Part shown: positions 1-8,170 of the stretch, piece after piece | How the letters are laid out: the number at the start of each line of letters is the position of its first letter | How positions within the stretch are numbered: position 1 is the first letter of the stretch | NCBI GenBank assembly: GCA_028713125.1 | Contig: JAQTOU010000008.1 | Span: forward strand, 62,001-126,000 | Direction: 5' to 3' | DNA length: 64,000 nt | Source of the DNA: Elusimicrobiales bacterium | Lineage (GTDB): Bacteria; Elusimicrobiota; Elusimicrobia; Elusimicrobiales; UBA9959 | The notes under the pieces: model-generated | The model's input: only the letters and a program-made list of their open reading frames with translations | Database searches by the model: none | What the model was told of the DNA's origin: nothing | Position numbers and translations under genes: made by a program

Positions 1-534
1 GCGGCCGGCGTTAACGGCGCGATGGGCTGCGCCCTCGGCCAGATGGCCATCGGCATCACGCTCCGCGGCAAGAAGCTCGACGAGGCCAAGCGGCCCGCGC
101 TGCGCTCCCTGCTCGAGAGCCTTGGCGGGCATAAAGCCGCGCTGCAGGGCTGCGTCGCAGAAGACGCGGCTTCCTTCGACGGCTTCATGGAGGCCATGAA
201 GATCCCCAAGGACAACCCGGAGCGCAAGGTAAAGATGCAGGCCGCGCTGAAGCACGCCGCCGAAGTCCCTCTTAAAACGGCCCGCCTTGCTTCCGAGGCA
301 CTGGCGGGGCTCAGCGTCTGCGGCGGTTCGATCTCGAACCACGTGGCGTCGGACTACCGCAGCGCCCGCTACCAGCTGGAGACCGCCATCCGCTGCGCGG
401 CCGAGAACGTTTTTATAAACGCCGAGGGCCTTGAGGACAAGGCCTTCGCCGAAAAAATACTGGCCGAGATAAAAGGTTATCTCTCCTGCTGCGAAGCTAT
501 GCAAGTGCCGTATCAAAGGGCTATGCCCCTCTGA
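1..534 (+). CDS. Formiminotransferase-cyclodeaminase / methenyl-THF cyclohydrolase (FTCD C-terminal family), 5' part missing
   Basis: The reading frame is open from base 1, so the gene enters from the left edge; 177 residues are visible. The Gly/Ala-rich start (GAMGCALGQMAIGITLRGKK) and the all-helical remainder match the FTCD_C / FchA family, which deaminates 5-formimino-THF to 5,10-methenyl-THF or hydrolyses methenyl-THF. Formimino groups come from histidine breakdown, and hutH, hutU and hutI lie at 15969-20959, so a link to that pathway is plausible. Whether a formiminotransferase domain is fused upstream cannot be seen. It is followed after 33 bases by the acyl-CoA dehydrogenase gene, probably in one operon. 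Confidence 0.85.
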   Translation, partial: AAGVNGAMGCALGQMAIGITLRGKKLDEAKRPALRSLLESLGGHKAALQGCVAEDAASFDGFMEAMKIPKDNPERKVKMQAALKHAAEVPLKTARLASEALAGLSVCGGSISNHVASDYRSARYQLETAIRCAAENVFINAEGLEDKAFAEKILAEIKGYLSCCEAMQVPYQRAMPL

Positions 535-567
535 CGGCCGAAGCAGTGAAAATATAAGGAGCAATTA

Positions 568-2208
568 ATGGCAAGCATGGACACTATTTCACGCAACCTG
601 ATGCTGGACAGCCTTAGGGAATACGCCAAGCGGCGGATCCCCTTCGACCTGATCCGGGAGCTCGACGAGAAGAACGAATGCCCCACCGCGATCCTCAAGG
701 AGATGTACGACAAGGACTCCCTGGGCGTGCACCTTCTGATGATCCCCGAGGAGTACGGCGGGGTCTCCGGCGGCACATTCGACATCTACCGCATCTGCGA
801 ACTGCTGGCCCGCATCGACCTCGGCATCGCCACCGGCGTTTTCGCCACCTTCCTGGGCACCGACCCGCTCAACCAGGGCGGCACTACGGAGCAGAAGGAG
901 AAGTGGCTCAAGCGCATCGCCTCCGAGAACCTCCTGGTGGCTTACGGCGCCACCGAGCCCGACGCCGGTTCCGACCTGGTGAACATGCGCACCCGCGCCG
1001 AACACGTGGTGAAGAACGGCAAGATCGCCGGCTACCGCATAACCGGCAACAAGCAGTGGATCTCCAACGGCGGCATAGCCGATATGCATACCATTCTGGC
1101 CATGGCCCCGGGCGGCCCGTCCTGGTTCATCGTAGAGACCAAAATGGAAGGCTTTTCCGCCAACAAGCACGAGGACAAGCACGGCATCCGCCTCTCAAAT
1201 ACCGCCGGGCTTTCGCTGGACAACGTTTACGTTCCCGCCGAGAACCTGATCGGCCTCGAAGAGGGCAAAGGCCTCCTGCAGGCGCAGGCCGTTTTCGGTT
1301 ATACCCGCGTGATGGTGGCCGCTTTCGGCCTGGGCTGCGGCCTCGAGGCCCTGGAGCACGCTATCCGCTACAGCCAGCAGCGCATACAGGGCGGCGGGCC
1401 GCTTTCCGAAAAGCAGGGCTACACCCACAAACTCCTGGTTCCGAACTATGTGCGCCTCGAAGGCGCACGGGCTTATATCGAATATACCGCCCTCAAGCTG
1501 GACTCCGGCGAGCACGGCCTCCAGACCGAGGGCGCGATAGCCAAGTACGGCGCCTCCGAATGGGGGAACAAGGCCGCCGACGACGCCATCCAGGCGCTGG
1601 GCGGCTACGGCTTCACCAAGGATTTCCCGGTGGAGAAGATCAAGCGCGACGTAAAGATCACCTGCATCTACGAGGGGACCAGCGAAGTCCTCGAGATGAC
1701 CATCTACCGCGGCCGCTGGCAGGAGCACCTGAAATCGCGCGGCAGGTATTACCTCGACATGGCCGACCAGCTCGACCAGCTCCACGCCAATGAGCCGAAG
1801 GTCGGCGCGCACGCCTCGGCGCTGGGATTGCGGGCCCTTGCCGCGATCCTGGAAGAATGCCGGGTGCACAAACTCACCCGCCACCAGCATGTCACTTTCA
1901 CGCTGGGCAGGCTTATCTGCGCGGCCGAGACCGCCTGGAACTTTTCCATAGCCGCCGCCGCTCCGAAGTACAGCGAAACTATCCGCTTCGACCGCGAGGG
2001 CTGGCAGGCGATGGCGAGGATCTTCGCCCGCGAAGCCGCCCTTAACACCGCGGCGGAAGGCCTTGCCCTCGTGCTGGGCGCGGCCGACTCGGCCGGGAAC
2101 CTGGCCGACGCCGTTAACATGGAAGCCATCCAGATCGAGCAGAAAGGGATGATCGCCGATATGGACCTGGTTTCCCTGAAGCTGAAGCAGACGTTTAAAG
2201 CGAAATGA
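568..2208 (+). CDS. Acyl-CoA dehydrogenase
   Basis: A 546-residue FAD-dependent acyl-CoA dehydrogenase. The ACAD signature YGATEPDAGSD lies near residue 130, and the catalytic-base motif IYEGTSE places the general base at Glu369, close to its position in short-chain enzymes. The protein is about 150 residues longer than a short-chain ACAD, with an extra alpha-helical C-terminal domain as in several long ACAD subfamilies. Start: ATG with AAGGAGC upstream. It is followed by etfB and a ferredoxin-type etfA, so electrons from the acyl-CoA substrate probably pass to this Etf pair. Substrate chain length cannot be read from the sequence. Confidence 0.93.
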   Translation: MASMDTISRNLMLDSLREYAKRRIPFDLIRELDEKNECPTAILKEMYDKDSLGVHLLMIPEEYGGVSGGTFDIYRICELLARIDLGIATGVFATFLGTDPLNQGGTTEQKEKWLKRIASENLLVAYGATEPDAGSDLVNMRTRAEHVVKNGKIAGYRITGNKQWISNGGIADMHTILAMAPGGPSWFIVETKMEGFSANKHEDKHGIRLSNTAGLSLDNVYVPAENLIGLEEGKGLLQAQAVFGYTRVMVAAFGLGCGLEALEHAIRYSQQRIQGGGPLSEKQGYTHKLLVPNYVRLEGARAYIEYTALKLDSGEHGLQTEGAIAKYGASEWGNKAADDAIQALGGYGFTKDFPVEKIKRDVKITCIYEGTSEVLEMTIYRGRWQEHLKSRGRYYLDMADQLDQLHANEPKVGAHASALGLRALAAILEECRVHKLTRHQHVTFTLGRLICAAETAWNFSIAAAAPKYSETIRFDREGWQAMARIFAREAALNTAAEGLALVLGAADSAGNLADAVNMEAIQIEQKGMIADMDLVSLKLKQTFKAK

Positions 2209-2218
2209 AGAATCATGG

Positions 2219-2274
2219 ATCGAGAATCGGGAATCAAGAACTCGACGATTCTCGATTCTAGATTCTCGATTCCA
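2219..2274. repeat. Inverted and direct short repeats between ACAD and etfB
   Basis: ATCGAGAATCG (2219-2229) pairs with CGATTCTCGAT (2246-2256) as an 11-bp stem with a 16-base loop. A 14-base unit GATTCTCGATTCTA (2247-2260) is then repeated almost exactly at 2261-2274. There is no T-tract, so a classical terminator is unlikely. It may be a small dispersed repeat or an mRNA-processing hairpin. Confidence 0.6.
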
Positions 2275-2297
2275 GACAGTTTTTTAAGGAGAATAGC

Positions 2298-3089
2298 ATG
2301 AATATCGTAGTTTGCGTAAAGCAGGTTCCCGACAGTACCGAAGTAAAGATCAATCCCGAGACCGGGCATCTTATCAGGGCCGGGGTGCCGAGCATCATCA
2401 ACCCCTACGACCACTTCGCCCTGCAGTCGGCGCTGGAGCTGAAGAAAAAACATAATTTCAAAGTGACCATTGTATCAATGGGGCCCCCGCAGGCGAAAAG
2501 CGTGGTGCAGATGGGCATGGCGCTCGGCGCCGACGAAGGCGTCCTGCTTTCCGACATGGCTTTCGCCGGTTCCGATACCTGGTCCACCTCCTACGCGCTG
2601 GCCAAGGCCGTCAGGAAGATAGGCAAGATAGACCTGATCTTCTGCGGGATGCAGGCCATCGACGGCGACACCGCCCAGACCGGGCCCGGCGTGGCGCAGC
2701 AGCTCGGCATGCCCCAGGTCACATTCTGCGAGAAAGTGGACGTGGACGGGCGCCGGATAATCGCCCACAAGCAGATCGACGGCGGGTACGAAGTGGTCGA
2801 GGCCAGGCCGCCGGTGCTGCTCACCATGATAATGCATAAGGATTATGTGCCCCGCTATCCTTCTTTCCTCTCGATCAACGCCTCTCTAAAGAAGCCTTTC
2901 CACATTTGGAGCGCTTCGGATATAGGCGCGGAGGCGCAGTTCCTGGGCCTCAAGGGCTCGCCCACCCAGGTAGATCGGATCTATCCTCCGCCCCAGCGCG
3001 AGAAAGCCGCGATGTTCACCGGCTCCGGCAACGAGGGGATGGCGAAGATACTGGAGATAATGAAGGCCGAGCATTTTCTTGAAGACTAG
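2298..3089 (+). CDS. etfB: Electron transfer flavoprotein beta subunit
   Basis: 263 residues starting MNIVVCVKQVPD, the family hallmark, with the nucleotide-binding beta-subunit segment FCGMQAIDGDTAQTGPGVA near residues 116-134. EtfB pairs with EtfA to accept electrons from acyl-CoA dehydrogenases. AAGGAG lies 7 bases before the ATG. The gene lies between the ACAD and a ferredoxin-containing EtfA, an arrangement known from anaerobes where such Etf complexes link acyl-CoA, NADH and ferredoxin. Whether this pair bifurcates electrons cannot be decided from sequence reading alone. Confidence 0.95.
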   Translation: MNIVVCVKQVPDSTEVKINPETGHLIRAGVPSIINPYDHFALQSALELKKKHNFKVTIVSMGPPQAKSVVQMGMALGADEGVLLSDMAFAGSDTWSTSYALAKAVRKIGKIDLIFCGMQAIDGDTAQTGPGVAQQLGMPQVTFCEKVDVDGRRIIAHKQIDGGYEVVEARPPVLLTMIMHKDYVPRYPSFLSINASLKKPFHIWSASDIGAEAQFLGLKGSPTQVDRIYPPPQREKAAMFTGSGNEGMAKILEIMKAEHFLED

Positions 3090-3124
3090 GCCCGGTTACA
3101 CCATTTAAACAACAGGAGAATACG

Positions 3125-4321
3125 ATGATAGAAGTTTCTAAAAAGTGCATAGGTTGTACGAAGTGCGTGCCGGTCTGCCCTTTCGCGGCGATCAACATGA
3201 TAGACAAAATGGCCGTGATGAACGAGGCCTGCACCCTTTGCGGGGTCTGCGTGCAGGTCTGCCCCGTGCAGGCCATAACCATAACCCGCGAGGAAGCCTC
3301 CGCCAGGGACCTCTCCGGCTTCAAGGGCGTCTGGGTTTACGTCGAGCTCACCGAGACCGGCGACAAGACGCACGCCAAAAAGATAAAGCAGGTCACTTTC
3401 GAGCTCCTGTCCTCCGCGCGCCGGCTGGCCGACGAGCTTGGCGAGGACGTTTGCGCGGTGCTGCTGACCGACAAGAACCATAATTACGAGAAAGAGCTCG
3501 GCGCCTACGGGGCCGACAAAGTGTACATGGTGGAGCACGACGAGCTCTTTGAGTACAACACGGATATCTTCACCACCGTGATCGTCTCGCTGGTGACGCG
3601 CCACAAGCCGTCCATCATGCTCTACGGCGCCACCATCCAGGGCCGGGACCTCGCCCCGCGCGTGGCGTCCTCCCTCTATGTGGGTTTGACCGCGGACTGC
3701 ACCGCCCTCGCGATAAAGGACGGCCTTCTGCTGCAGTCCCGCCCCGCTTTCGGCGGCAATATCATGGCGGACATCCTGGCCCCGAAGTCCAGGCCGCAGA
3801 TGTCCACCGTGCGCCCCAACGTGATGAAGATGAACGAGCCTGTGCTGGGCCGCTCCGCCCTGGTGGTGCGCGAATCGGCGAAGCTCGACAAGAGCCTGCG
3901 CCGCGTGAAGGTGCTCGAGCGCAAGATCTCCCACGACGGCGGCGGGATGAAGATAGAGAACGCGAAGATCATCGTTTCCGGCGGGCGCGGCATGAAATCC
4001 AAGGAGAAGTTCAAGCAGCTTGACGAACTCTCGAAACTCCTTGGCGGCGTGGTGGGAGCCTCCCGCGCGGCCGTAGATATGGGATTCAAGGAAAAAACGC
4101 ACCAGGTGGGCCAGAGCGGCACGACCGTCTCGCCCAAGCTCTACCTCTCTTTCGGTATCTCCGGCGCGGTGCAGCATATCGTAGGCATGAAAGCCTCCGA
4201 CGTGATAGTGGCCGTGAACAAGGACGCCAGCGCCCCTATCTTCAATGTGGCGAAGTACGGCATCGTGGGAGACGTTCACGAAATACTGCCAAAGCTTATA
4301 GAAGCTCTCAAGAAGAATTAG
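3125..4321 (+). CDS. etfA: Electron transfer flavoprotein alpha subunit with N-terminal 2x[4Fe-4S] ferredoxin domain
   Basis: 398 residues. Residues 8-58 carry two four-cysteine motifs, CIGCTKCVPVCP and CTLCGVCVQVCP, so the protein starts with a bacterial-type ferredoxin module. The EtfA domains follow, and the C-terminal FAD-binding half holds VGASRAAVDMG and GQSGTTVSPKLY. Plain EtfA is about 320 residues; the extra length is the ferredoxin module. Ferredoxin-fused EtfA is known in acetogens (the CarE type) and other anaerobes, where it sits with an acyl-CoA or enoyl-CoA reductase. The 35-base gap from etfB and the shared direction indicate one operon. Confidence 0.95.
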   Translation: MIEVSKKCIGCTKCVPVCPFAAINMIDKMAVMNEACTLCGVCVQVCPVQAITITREEASARDLSGFKGVWVYVELTETGDKTHAKKIKQVTFELLSSARRLADELGEDVCAVLLTDKNHNYEKELGAYGADKVYMVEHDELFEYNTDIFTTVIVSLVTRHKPSIMLYGATIQGRDLAPRVASSLYVGLTADCTALAIKDGLLLQSRPAFGGNIMADILAPKSRPQMSTVRPNVMKMNEPVLGRSALVVRESAKLDKSLRRVKVLERKISHDGGGMKIENAKIIVSGGRGMKSKEKFKQLDELSKLLGGVVGASRAAVDMGFKEKTHQVGQSGTTVSPKLYLSFGISGAVQHIVGMKASDVIVAVNKDASAPIFNVAKYGIVGDVHEILPKLIEALKKN

Positions 4322-4399
4322 ACGGTGGACGCCAAATAGTTCCGGGTTCGGGAGCCTCCTGAGCTTGTTACGGTTTAGGGTCAGGTTTTTTTAAAAATA

Positions 4400-6424
4400 A
4401 TGACCTTGCTGAACAGACTGCTGCTGGTAGTGTTCGGGGCCGGGCTGATCCCGCTCGCCCCCGCCGGCATCTTTTTGTTCTATTTCCAGTCCAGGACCAG
4501 GCAGGATATCTCAAACCTGCAGCAGAACGTGGCGCAGATGGGCTCCCTGATGATGGAGCGCGAGGCGCAGGACCTGTCCCGGCGCTTCGAGCGGATGTGG
4601 GACACGGACTCGCACTACGTCAGCCAGGCCGGCCTGGAGAGCGCCCTTAAACGCAACCCCGAATTCCTTTTCCTCGCCTTCACCCGCGCCGACGGCCGCG
4701 AGGTGCTGAGCGGCGGCGTGCCGGAGCTTAAGAGGTATTTCGGCTATCTGGACCTGTCCGGGGACGCCCAGTTCATGAAGGCCTCCCGCGAGGGCCGCGC
4801 CGCGCTGGGCCAGTTCGAGATGATCTACGATATGCCGGTCTGCCGGCTGGTCTATCCGCTGGGCGGCGGCTATTACGCTTTTGCGGCGGTCAATTTGCGA
4901 GATCTTTTCGTGAAGCTGCGCTCCCAGCGCCTTGGCGCCACCGGCGGCCTGATGCTGTCCGACGCCGCGGGCAACGCCCTGGTCCTGTCCGGAGCTTTCG
5001 AGCGGTTCAACAGCGTCGAGATCCGGGACATCCTGAAGCGCGGGCCGGTCTTCGAAATAGACGGCAGGAACGGGCCTTATATCGGCGCGGCCTCCCCGGT
5101 GCGCGGCCTGGATCTTTTTGTCATCGCCCTTGAAAACAAGGCCGAGGCCTTTTCCTGGGTGAACCGGGTTTCCTGGCTGATGGCCTTTTTCCTCCTGGCC
5201 GTGATCACCGCTTTTTATTTTTCCGCGCTGCTCTTCACCCGCCGCCTGGCCGGCCCGGTGGCGGCCTTGATGGACGGCGCGGGGCGGGTGTCCGCGGGAG
5301 AGTTCAAAGTGCCGGTGAGCGAGGAGACGGAGTTCTCCGAGCTTTCTGCGCTGCTGCGGGCCTTCAACTCGATGATGCGCGAGATGGACCGCTACCACGG
5401 TATACAGGTGGAGAAAATTTTCGAGGAGAAGCAGAAGCTGGAGCTGCTGGTGAGCCTGATCCACGACGTTATCATCCTGGCCGATATGCGGGGAGAACTG
5501 CTCTACGCCAACGCGGCCGCTAAAGCCCTCCTGGGCCCGGAGGCCGCCGCGCCCGGTGAGAACGAGACCGTCAGGCGGAAGATCGCGAGCCTGGTGGATA
5601 AAAGAGCGCATTCAAGGAACGGCGTGGTGGAGCTTGAGCAGGGCGGGGAAAAGAAATTCTACCGCGCCAGCATCCAGACGCTTTCCGCAAAGACGCAGAA
5701 CCCCGCCGTCTTCATGGTGCTGCGCGACATCACCCTGGAGCGGAAGATCCAGCGCATGAAAGAAGATTTCTTCCATTCCGTGGCGCACGACCTGCGCGCC
5801 CCGCTGCTTACGATGCAGGGGTATATAAAGCTGCTCGAAAAAGAATTCCCGCCGGAAGCCAGGCAGGCCGGCTATGTCAGGAACGTGAAGGATTCCAGCG
5901 ACCGCCTCTTCAAGCTGCTTGAAAATATCCTGGACATCTCGCGCATGGAAGCCGGCCAGTTGAAGCCGGACCTGGCCAAGATCGACGCGGCCGGGTTCCT
6001 CTCCTCCGCGGTAGAAAGCTTCAGGGCTATTTTCGAGGAGAAAGGCGTGGCTCTTTCCGTAGAGACCGCGGGGGCCGGAAAGACGCAGTTTTCGGCGGAT
6101 TCCTCGCTGCTGCGCAGGGTGATAGAGAACCTCGTTTCCAATGCCTGGAAATTCACCCCAAAGGGGGGGAAGGTAACGGCTTCGGCCGGAGTGGAGAACG
6201 GCAGCCTTACCTTCACCGTCTCCGACACCGGCCCCGGCATCCCGCCGGACCAGCTGGAGGCGGTCTTCGAGAAATACAAGCAGCTCAAGGCGGGGGAGGG
6301 CGAAGCGGGCTTCGGCCTGGGCCTGGCCATCTCCAGGAAAATAGTGGAGCTCCACGGCGGAAAGATCCGGGCGGAGTCCGCTCCCGGCAAAGGTTCGTGT
6401 TTTATCGTCAGCCTTAACGTATAG
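4400..6424 (+). CDS. Membrane sensor histidine kinase (HAMP-PAS-HisKA-HATPase)
   Basis: 674 residues. A first membrane segment (about residues 7-30), an extracytoplasmic sensor region (about 35-250) and a second membrane segment (about 255-280) are followed by a HAMP segment, a PAS-like domain near 350-450, the HisKA box FHSVAHDLRAP with phospho-acceptor His463, and a HATPase with N, G1 and G2 boxes (ENLVSNAWKF, DTGPGIP, GFGLGLAI). No response regulator gene is adjacent, so it is an orphan kinase here. It lies directly upstream of two sigma-54 promoters; partnership with their unseen activator is possible but unsupported. The ribosome site is weak. Confidence 0.92.
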   Translation: MTLLNRLLLVVFGAGLIPLAPAGIFLFYFQSRTRQDISNLQQNVAQMGSLMMEREAQDLSRRFERMWDTDSHYVSQAGLESALKRNPEFLFLAFTRADGREVLSGGVPELKRYFGYLDLSGDAQFMKASREGRAALGQFEMIYDMPVCRLVYPLGGGYYAFAAVNLRDLFVKLRSQRLGATGGLMLSDAAGNALVLSGAFERFNSVEIRDILKRGPVFEIDGRNGPYIGAASPVRGLDLFVIALENKAEAFSWVNRVSWLMAFFLLAVITAFYFSALLFTRRLAGPVAALMDGAGRVSAGEFKVPVSEETEFSELSALLRAFNSMMREMDRYHGIQVEKIFEEKQKLELLVSLIHDVIILADMRGELLYANAAAKALLGPEAAAPGENETVRRKIASLVDKRAHSRNGVVELEQGGEKKFYRASIQTLSAKTQNPAVFMVLRDITLERKIQRMKEDFFHSVAHDLRAPLLTMQGYIKLLEKEFPPEARQAGYVRNVKDSSDRLFKLLENILDISRMEAGQLKPDLAKIDAAGFLSSAVESFRAIFEEKGVALSVETAGAGKTQFSADSSLLRRVIENLVSNAWKFTPKGGKVTASAGVENGSLTFTVSDTGPGIPPDQLEAVFEKYKQLKAGEGEAGFGLGLAISRKIVELHGGKIRAESAPGKGSCFIVSLNV

Positions 6425-6515
6425 AAGTATTCCACATTGAGGGAAGCCGGCGGCCGTCCCGCCATCCTCGCCCTTCCAAATACGCGGGTACCATAATAAT
6501 TCAAATACCATAAAA

Positions 6516-6550
6516 TATTTTCATTTGAAAATAACGTTTTCATTCGAAAA
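6516..6550 (+). promoter_or_regulatory. Paired palindromic activator sites (UAS) for peptide gene 1
   Basis: Two dyads lie in tandem: TTTTCATTTGAAAA at 6518-6531, extended to an 18-bp palindrome at 6516-6533, and TTTTCATTCGAAAA at 6537-6550. Their centres are 19 bp apart. The proximal centre lies about 94 bp upstream of the sigma-54 -12 GC, a usual place for enhancer-binding-protein sites. The same pair with the same 19-bp spacing recurs before peptide gene 2. Confidence 0.75.
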
Positions 6551-6623
6551 TATATTTTGCCCGGTAGCGGGCATTTACCGGGTATTTACGCTTAATGAAG
6601 GATATTTTGTTCGTTTTTAATCC

Positions 6624-6639
6624 TGGCATATAAATTGCT
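6624..6639 (+). promoter_or_regulatory. Sigma-54 (-24/-12) promoter of peptide gene 1
   Basis: TGGCATATAAATTGCT has GG at 6625-6626 and GC at 6637-6638 with exactly 10 bases between, matching the RpoN consensus TGGCAC-N5-TTGC closely. Predicted transcription start is near 6650, giving a leader of about 38 bases with GTAAGGAGAA before the peptide ATG. The leader is also conserved before peptide gene 2. Confidence 0.85.
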
Positions 6640-6687
6640 CTGTAGGCGACGTAAGCAGAAAACTAAAAACAGTAAGGAGAATCAAAA

Positions 6688-6870
6688 ATGGAAAATCCCT
6701 CTAAAATATCTATAGACCTGGTGACCGAGGAAAGCCTGGCTGTGAAAGAGCTGGACGGCCGCGTGTATTTCGAGGCCCTGCCGCTGGAAACGATAGTGCC
6801 CGTGCTGCACGGCCCGGAGGTGAATTTCGAGATCCGCCAGCCCTCGGCTGTGCTTGGAGTGAGAGGCTAA
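6688..6870 (+). CDS. Putative precursor peptide 1 of a RiPP-like cluster
   Basis: A 60-residue peptide with no recognised family. Its reality rests on a near-copy at 8171-8347: residues 8-40 are almost identical (SIDLVTEESLAVKELDG, then RVYFEAL), the last six residues VLGVRG are the same, and the stretch between (HGPEVNFEIRQPSA here) differs. A conserved leader with a variable C-terminal part is typical of ribosomally made, modified peptides. There is no cysteine. AAGGAGAA lies just upstream, and transcription is predicted from the sigma-54 promoter at 6624. An SDR enzyme gene follows. Confidence 0.8.
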   Translation: MENPSKISIDLVTEESLAVKELDGRVYFEALPLETIVPVLHGPEVNFEIRQPSAVLGVRG

Positions 6871-7082
6871 GACCGCAGCGCGGAGAGCGCCGCGGGAAAA
6901 AGGGTATAATCTTAGCGAAGAAATCAGAGCGGGGGGCCGGCGGTAAAACAGCCGGAAGGGCGAGTTCCTTCAAGGCCCCCCGGTCGCCCTCAGGTTAGAA
7001 CAAGGGCGTGCCTGAGCCGCCCGGGCCGCGGCTGGAGACCCCGGGCTTTTGTCCGCCTCCACTTTTTATTTTCGGAGATATA
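6871..7082 (+). other. 212-base intergenic segment: -10-like box and possible structured leader
   Basis: TATAAT at 6905-6910, within GGGAAAAAGGGTATAATCTT, has a close match at 8393-8398 in the duplicate module, so a housekeeping promoter for the SDR gene is possible, though no -35 box is clear. Downstream, GGGGGGCC (6931-6938) can pair with GGCCCCCC (6974-6981), and GCCCGGG (7019-7025) with CCCGGGC (7040-7046) followed by TTTT, which resembles a weak attenuator. The hairpin part is absent from the second copy. Confidence 0.4.
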
Positions 7083-7976
7083 ATGTCAAAGATATTCCTT
7101 ACCGGCGCTTCAGGCAATTTGGGGCGCCCGGTATTGGCGGAACTTCTCTCCCGCGGGCATGAGGTCATTGCCCTGGCTAACAAGGACAAGGACCTGAAGG
7201 GGTGCGGCGTAATACAGGCCAGGATTTCCGAGGTCTCCAAGTATGCCGGGGTTCTCGCCGGCTGCGACGGCGTTATACACCTCGCCTCTACCATGAGCGC
7301 GGACCGGAACCCGGCTATAAGCGAGGATATTACCGGGACCGGCCATATGCTGGACAATTGGAGAAAAGGGAATTTTATCTATGCCAGCACCCAGACAGTC
7401 TACGGCATACCCCGCGGCCCGCTGACCGAAGATCATCCTATTTCACCGATGTGCTGGTATGATATAGCTAAAGCCTGCTGCGAAGACCAGCTGACTATCG
7501 AGCCGCCGCGCCCGGGACGCGGGGTGGGCATAGCCCTGCGGCTCCCTCCTTTTTTCGGCCCCGGGGCCGGCGGGCGGGGGGTGCAGTTCCTTGAGAACAT
7601 CTACGCGCACTGCGTGAAGGGGCATGTCTTCGCCTTTGAGTCCGAGAGGGCTCTTGAGACAGCGGGGACTTCTTTCGTGGGGCCGGCGGACCTGGCCCGG
7701 GCGGTTTCAGACTCGCTGGAACTTAAAACCGGGGGGACTTATAATTTGAGCTGCGGCTTTTGCACCTGGCGGGACCTGATCGGAGAGCTGGGGCGCAGGG
7801 GGGGCTTCGTCCCCAGGTTCTCGCTTTTAACCGGGCTGCCGGCTGGCTGCCACTATGTGCGGATGCCGCAATCCGTATCCTTCGTGGATGCGTCCCGGTT
7901 TTCAGAGCTTGCAGGTTTCTCGGCCAGGCAGGGCCTTGGCGAACTGCTGGACGCGTTTATCCTCGCCAGAGCTTAA
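7083..7976 (+). CDS. NAD-dependent epimerase/dehydratase (extended SDR), copy 1
   Basis: 297 residues. The ATG at 7083 is chosen because GGAG precedes it and because the paralogue at 8476 begins with the same MSKIFLTG. The N-terminal Rossmann motif is TGASGNLG. The catalytic pair is Tyr126 and Lys130 in YDIAK, with an upstream STQTVYG segment supplying the Ser/Thr. Extended SDRs of this kind act as sugar-nucleotide epimerases, dehydratases or reductases; the substrate is unknown. The paralogue at 8476 is about two-thirds identical by eye. Each copy follows its own precursor-like peptide, so a role in modifying the peptide or supplying a group for it is inferred. Confidence 0.88.
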   Translation: MSKIFLTGASGNLGRPVLAELLSRGHEVIALANKDKDLKGCGVIQARISEVSKYAGVLAGCDGVIHLASTMSADRNPAISEDITGTGHMLDNWRKGNFIYASTQTVYGIPRGPLTEDHPISPMCWYDIAKACCEDQLTIEPPRPGRGVGIALRLPPFFGPGAGGRGVQFLENIYAHCVKGHVFAFESERALETAGTSFVGPADLARAVSDSLELKTGGTYNLSCGFCTWRDLIGELGRRGGFVPRFSLLTGLPAGCHYVRMPQSVSFVDASRFSELAGFSARQGLGELLDAFILARA

Positions 7977-8023
7977 ATCCTCCTTATTCCTTTCCATAAT
8001 AGTTCCTGCATCTACAAATATTC

Positions 8024-8056
8024 GTTTCAAATGAAAATAATATTTTCAAATGAAAA
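8024..8056 (+). promoter_or_regulatory. Paired palindromic activator sites (UAS) for peptide gene 2
   Basis: GTTTCAAATGAAAA (8024-8037) and TTTTCAAATGAAAA (8043-8056) are dyads with centres 19 bp apart, the same geometry and consensus (TTTTCA-N2-TGAAAA) as upstream of peptide gene 1. The proximal centre is about 74 bp from the sigma-54 -12 GC, 20 bp nearer than in copy 1, which is close to two helical turns. Confidence 0.75.
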
Positions 8057-8109
8057 TATTTATGGGCGGAAGTTCGGCGTTTTGACACATATTGTGCGAT
8101 TTTATCAAT

Positions 8110-8125
8110 TGGCATATAAAATGCT
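8110..8125 (+). promoter_or_regulatory. Sigma-54 (-24/-12) promoter of peptide gene 2
   Basis: TGGCATATAAAATGCT carries GG (8111-8112) and GC (8123-8124) at the strict 10-base spacing. The promoter core and the following transcript leader, with GGCGTAAGCAGAAAAC and GTAAGGAGAA, are conserved with those at 6624-6687, while the sequence between activator site and promoter is not. That pattern supports functional conservation. Confidence 0.85.
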
Positions 8126-8170
8126 CTGTATTTGGCGTAAGCAGAAAACGAAAAGTAAGGAGAACACAAA

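Noticed and set aside
3086-4279. Long open frame on the minus strand opposite etfA, and similar ones opposite hutH (15966-17621), the Mo subunits (38264-39541 minus; 41308-42840 plus) and the 44.7-47.1 kb region (45010-47097 plus)
   Set aside because: They are His/Gly/Ala-rich antisense frames produced by strong GC third-position bias opposite well-identified genes, with no recognisable domains or ribosome sites.
6905-7050. Known riboswitch class before SDR copy 1
   Set aside because: Hairpins can be drawn but no conserved aptamer core is recognised, and the segment is missing from the duplicate module.
8082-8108. TTGACA (8082-8087) with TATCAA (8103-8108) as a sigma-70 promoter for peptide gene 2
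   Set aside because: Spacing is only 15 bp, the -10 is poor and the element is not conserved before peptide gene 1, while the -24/-12 element is.
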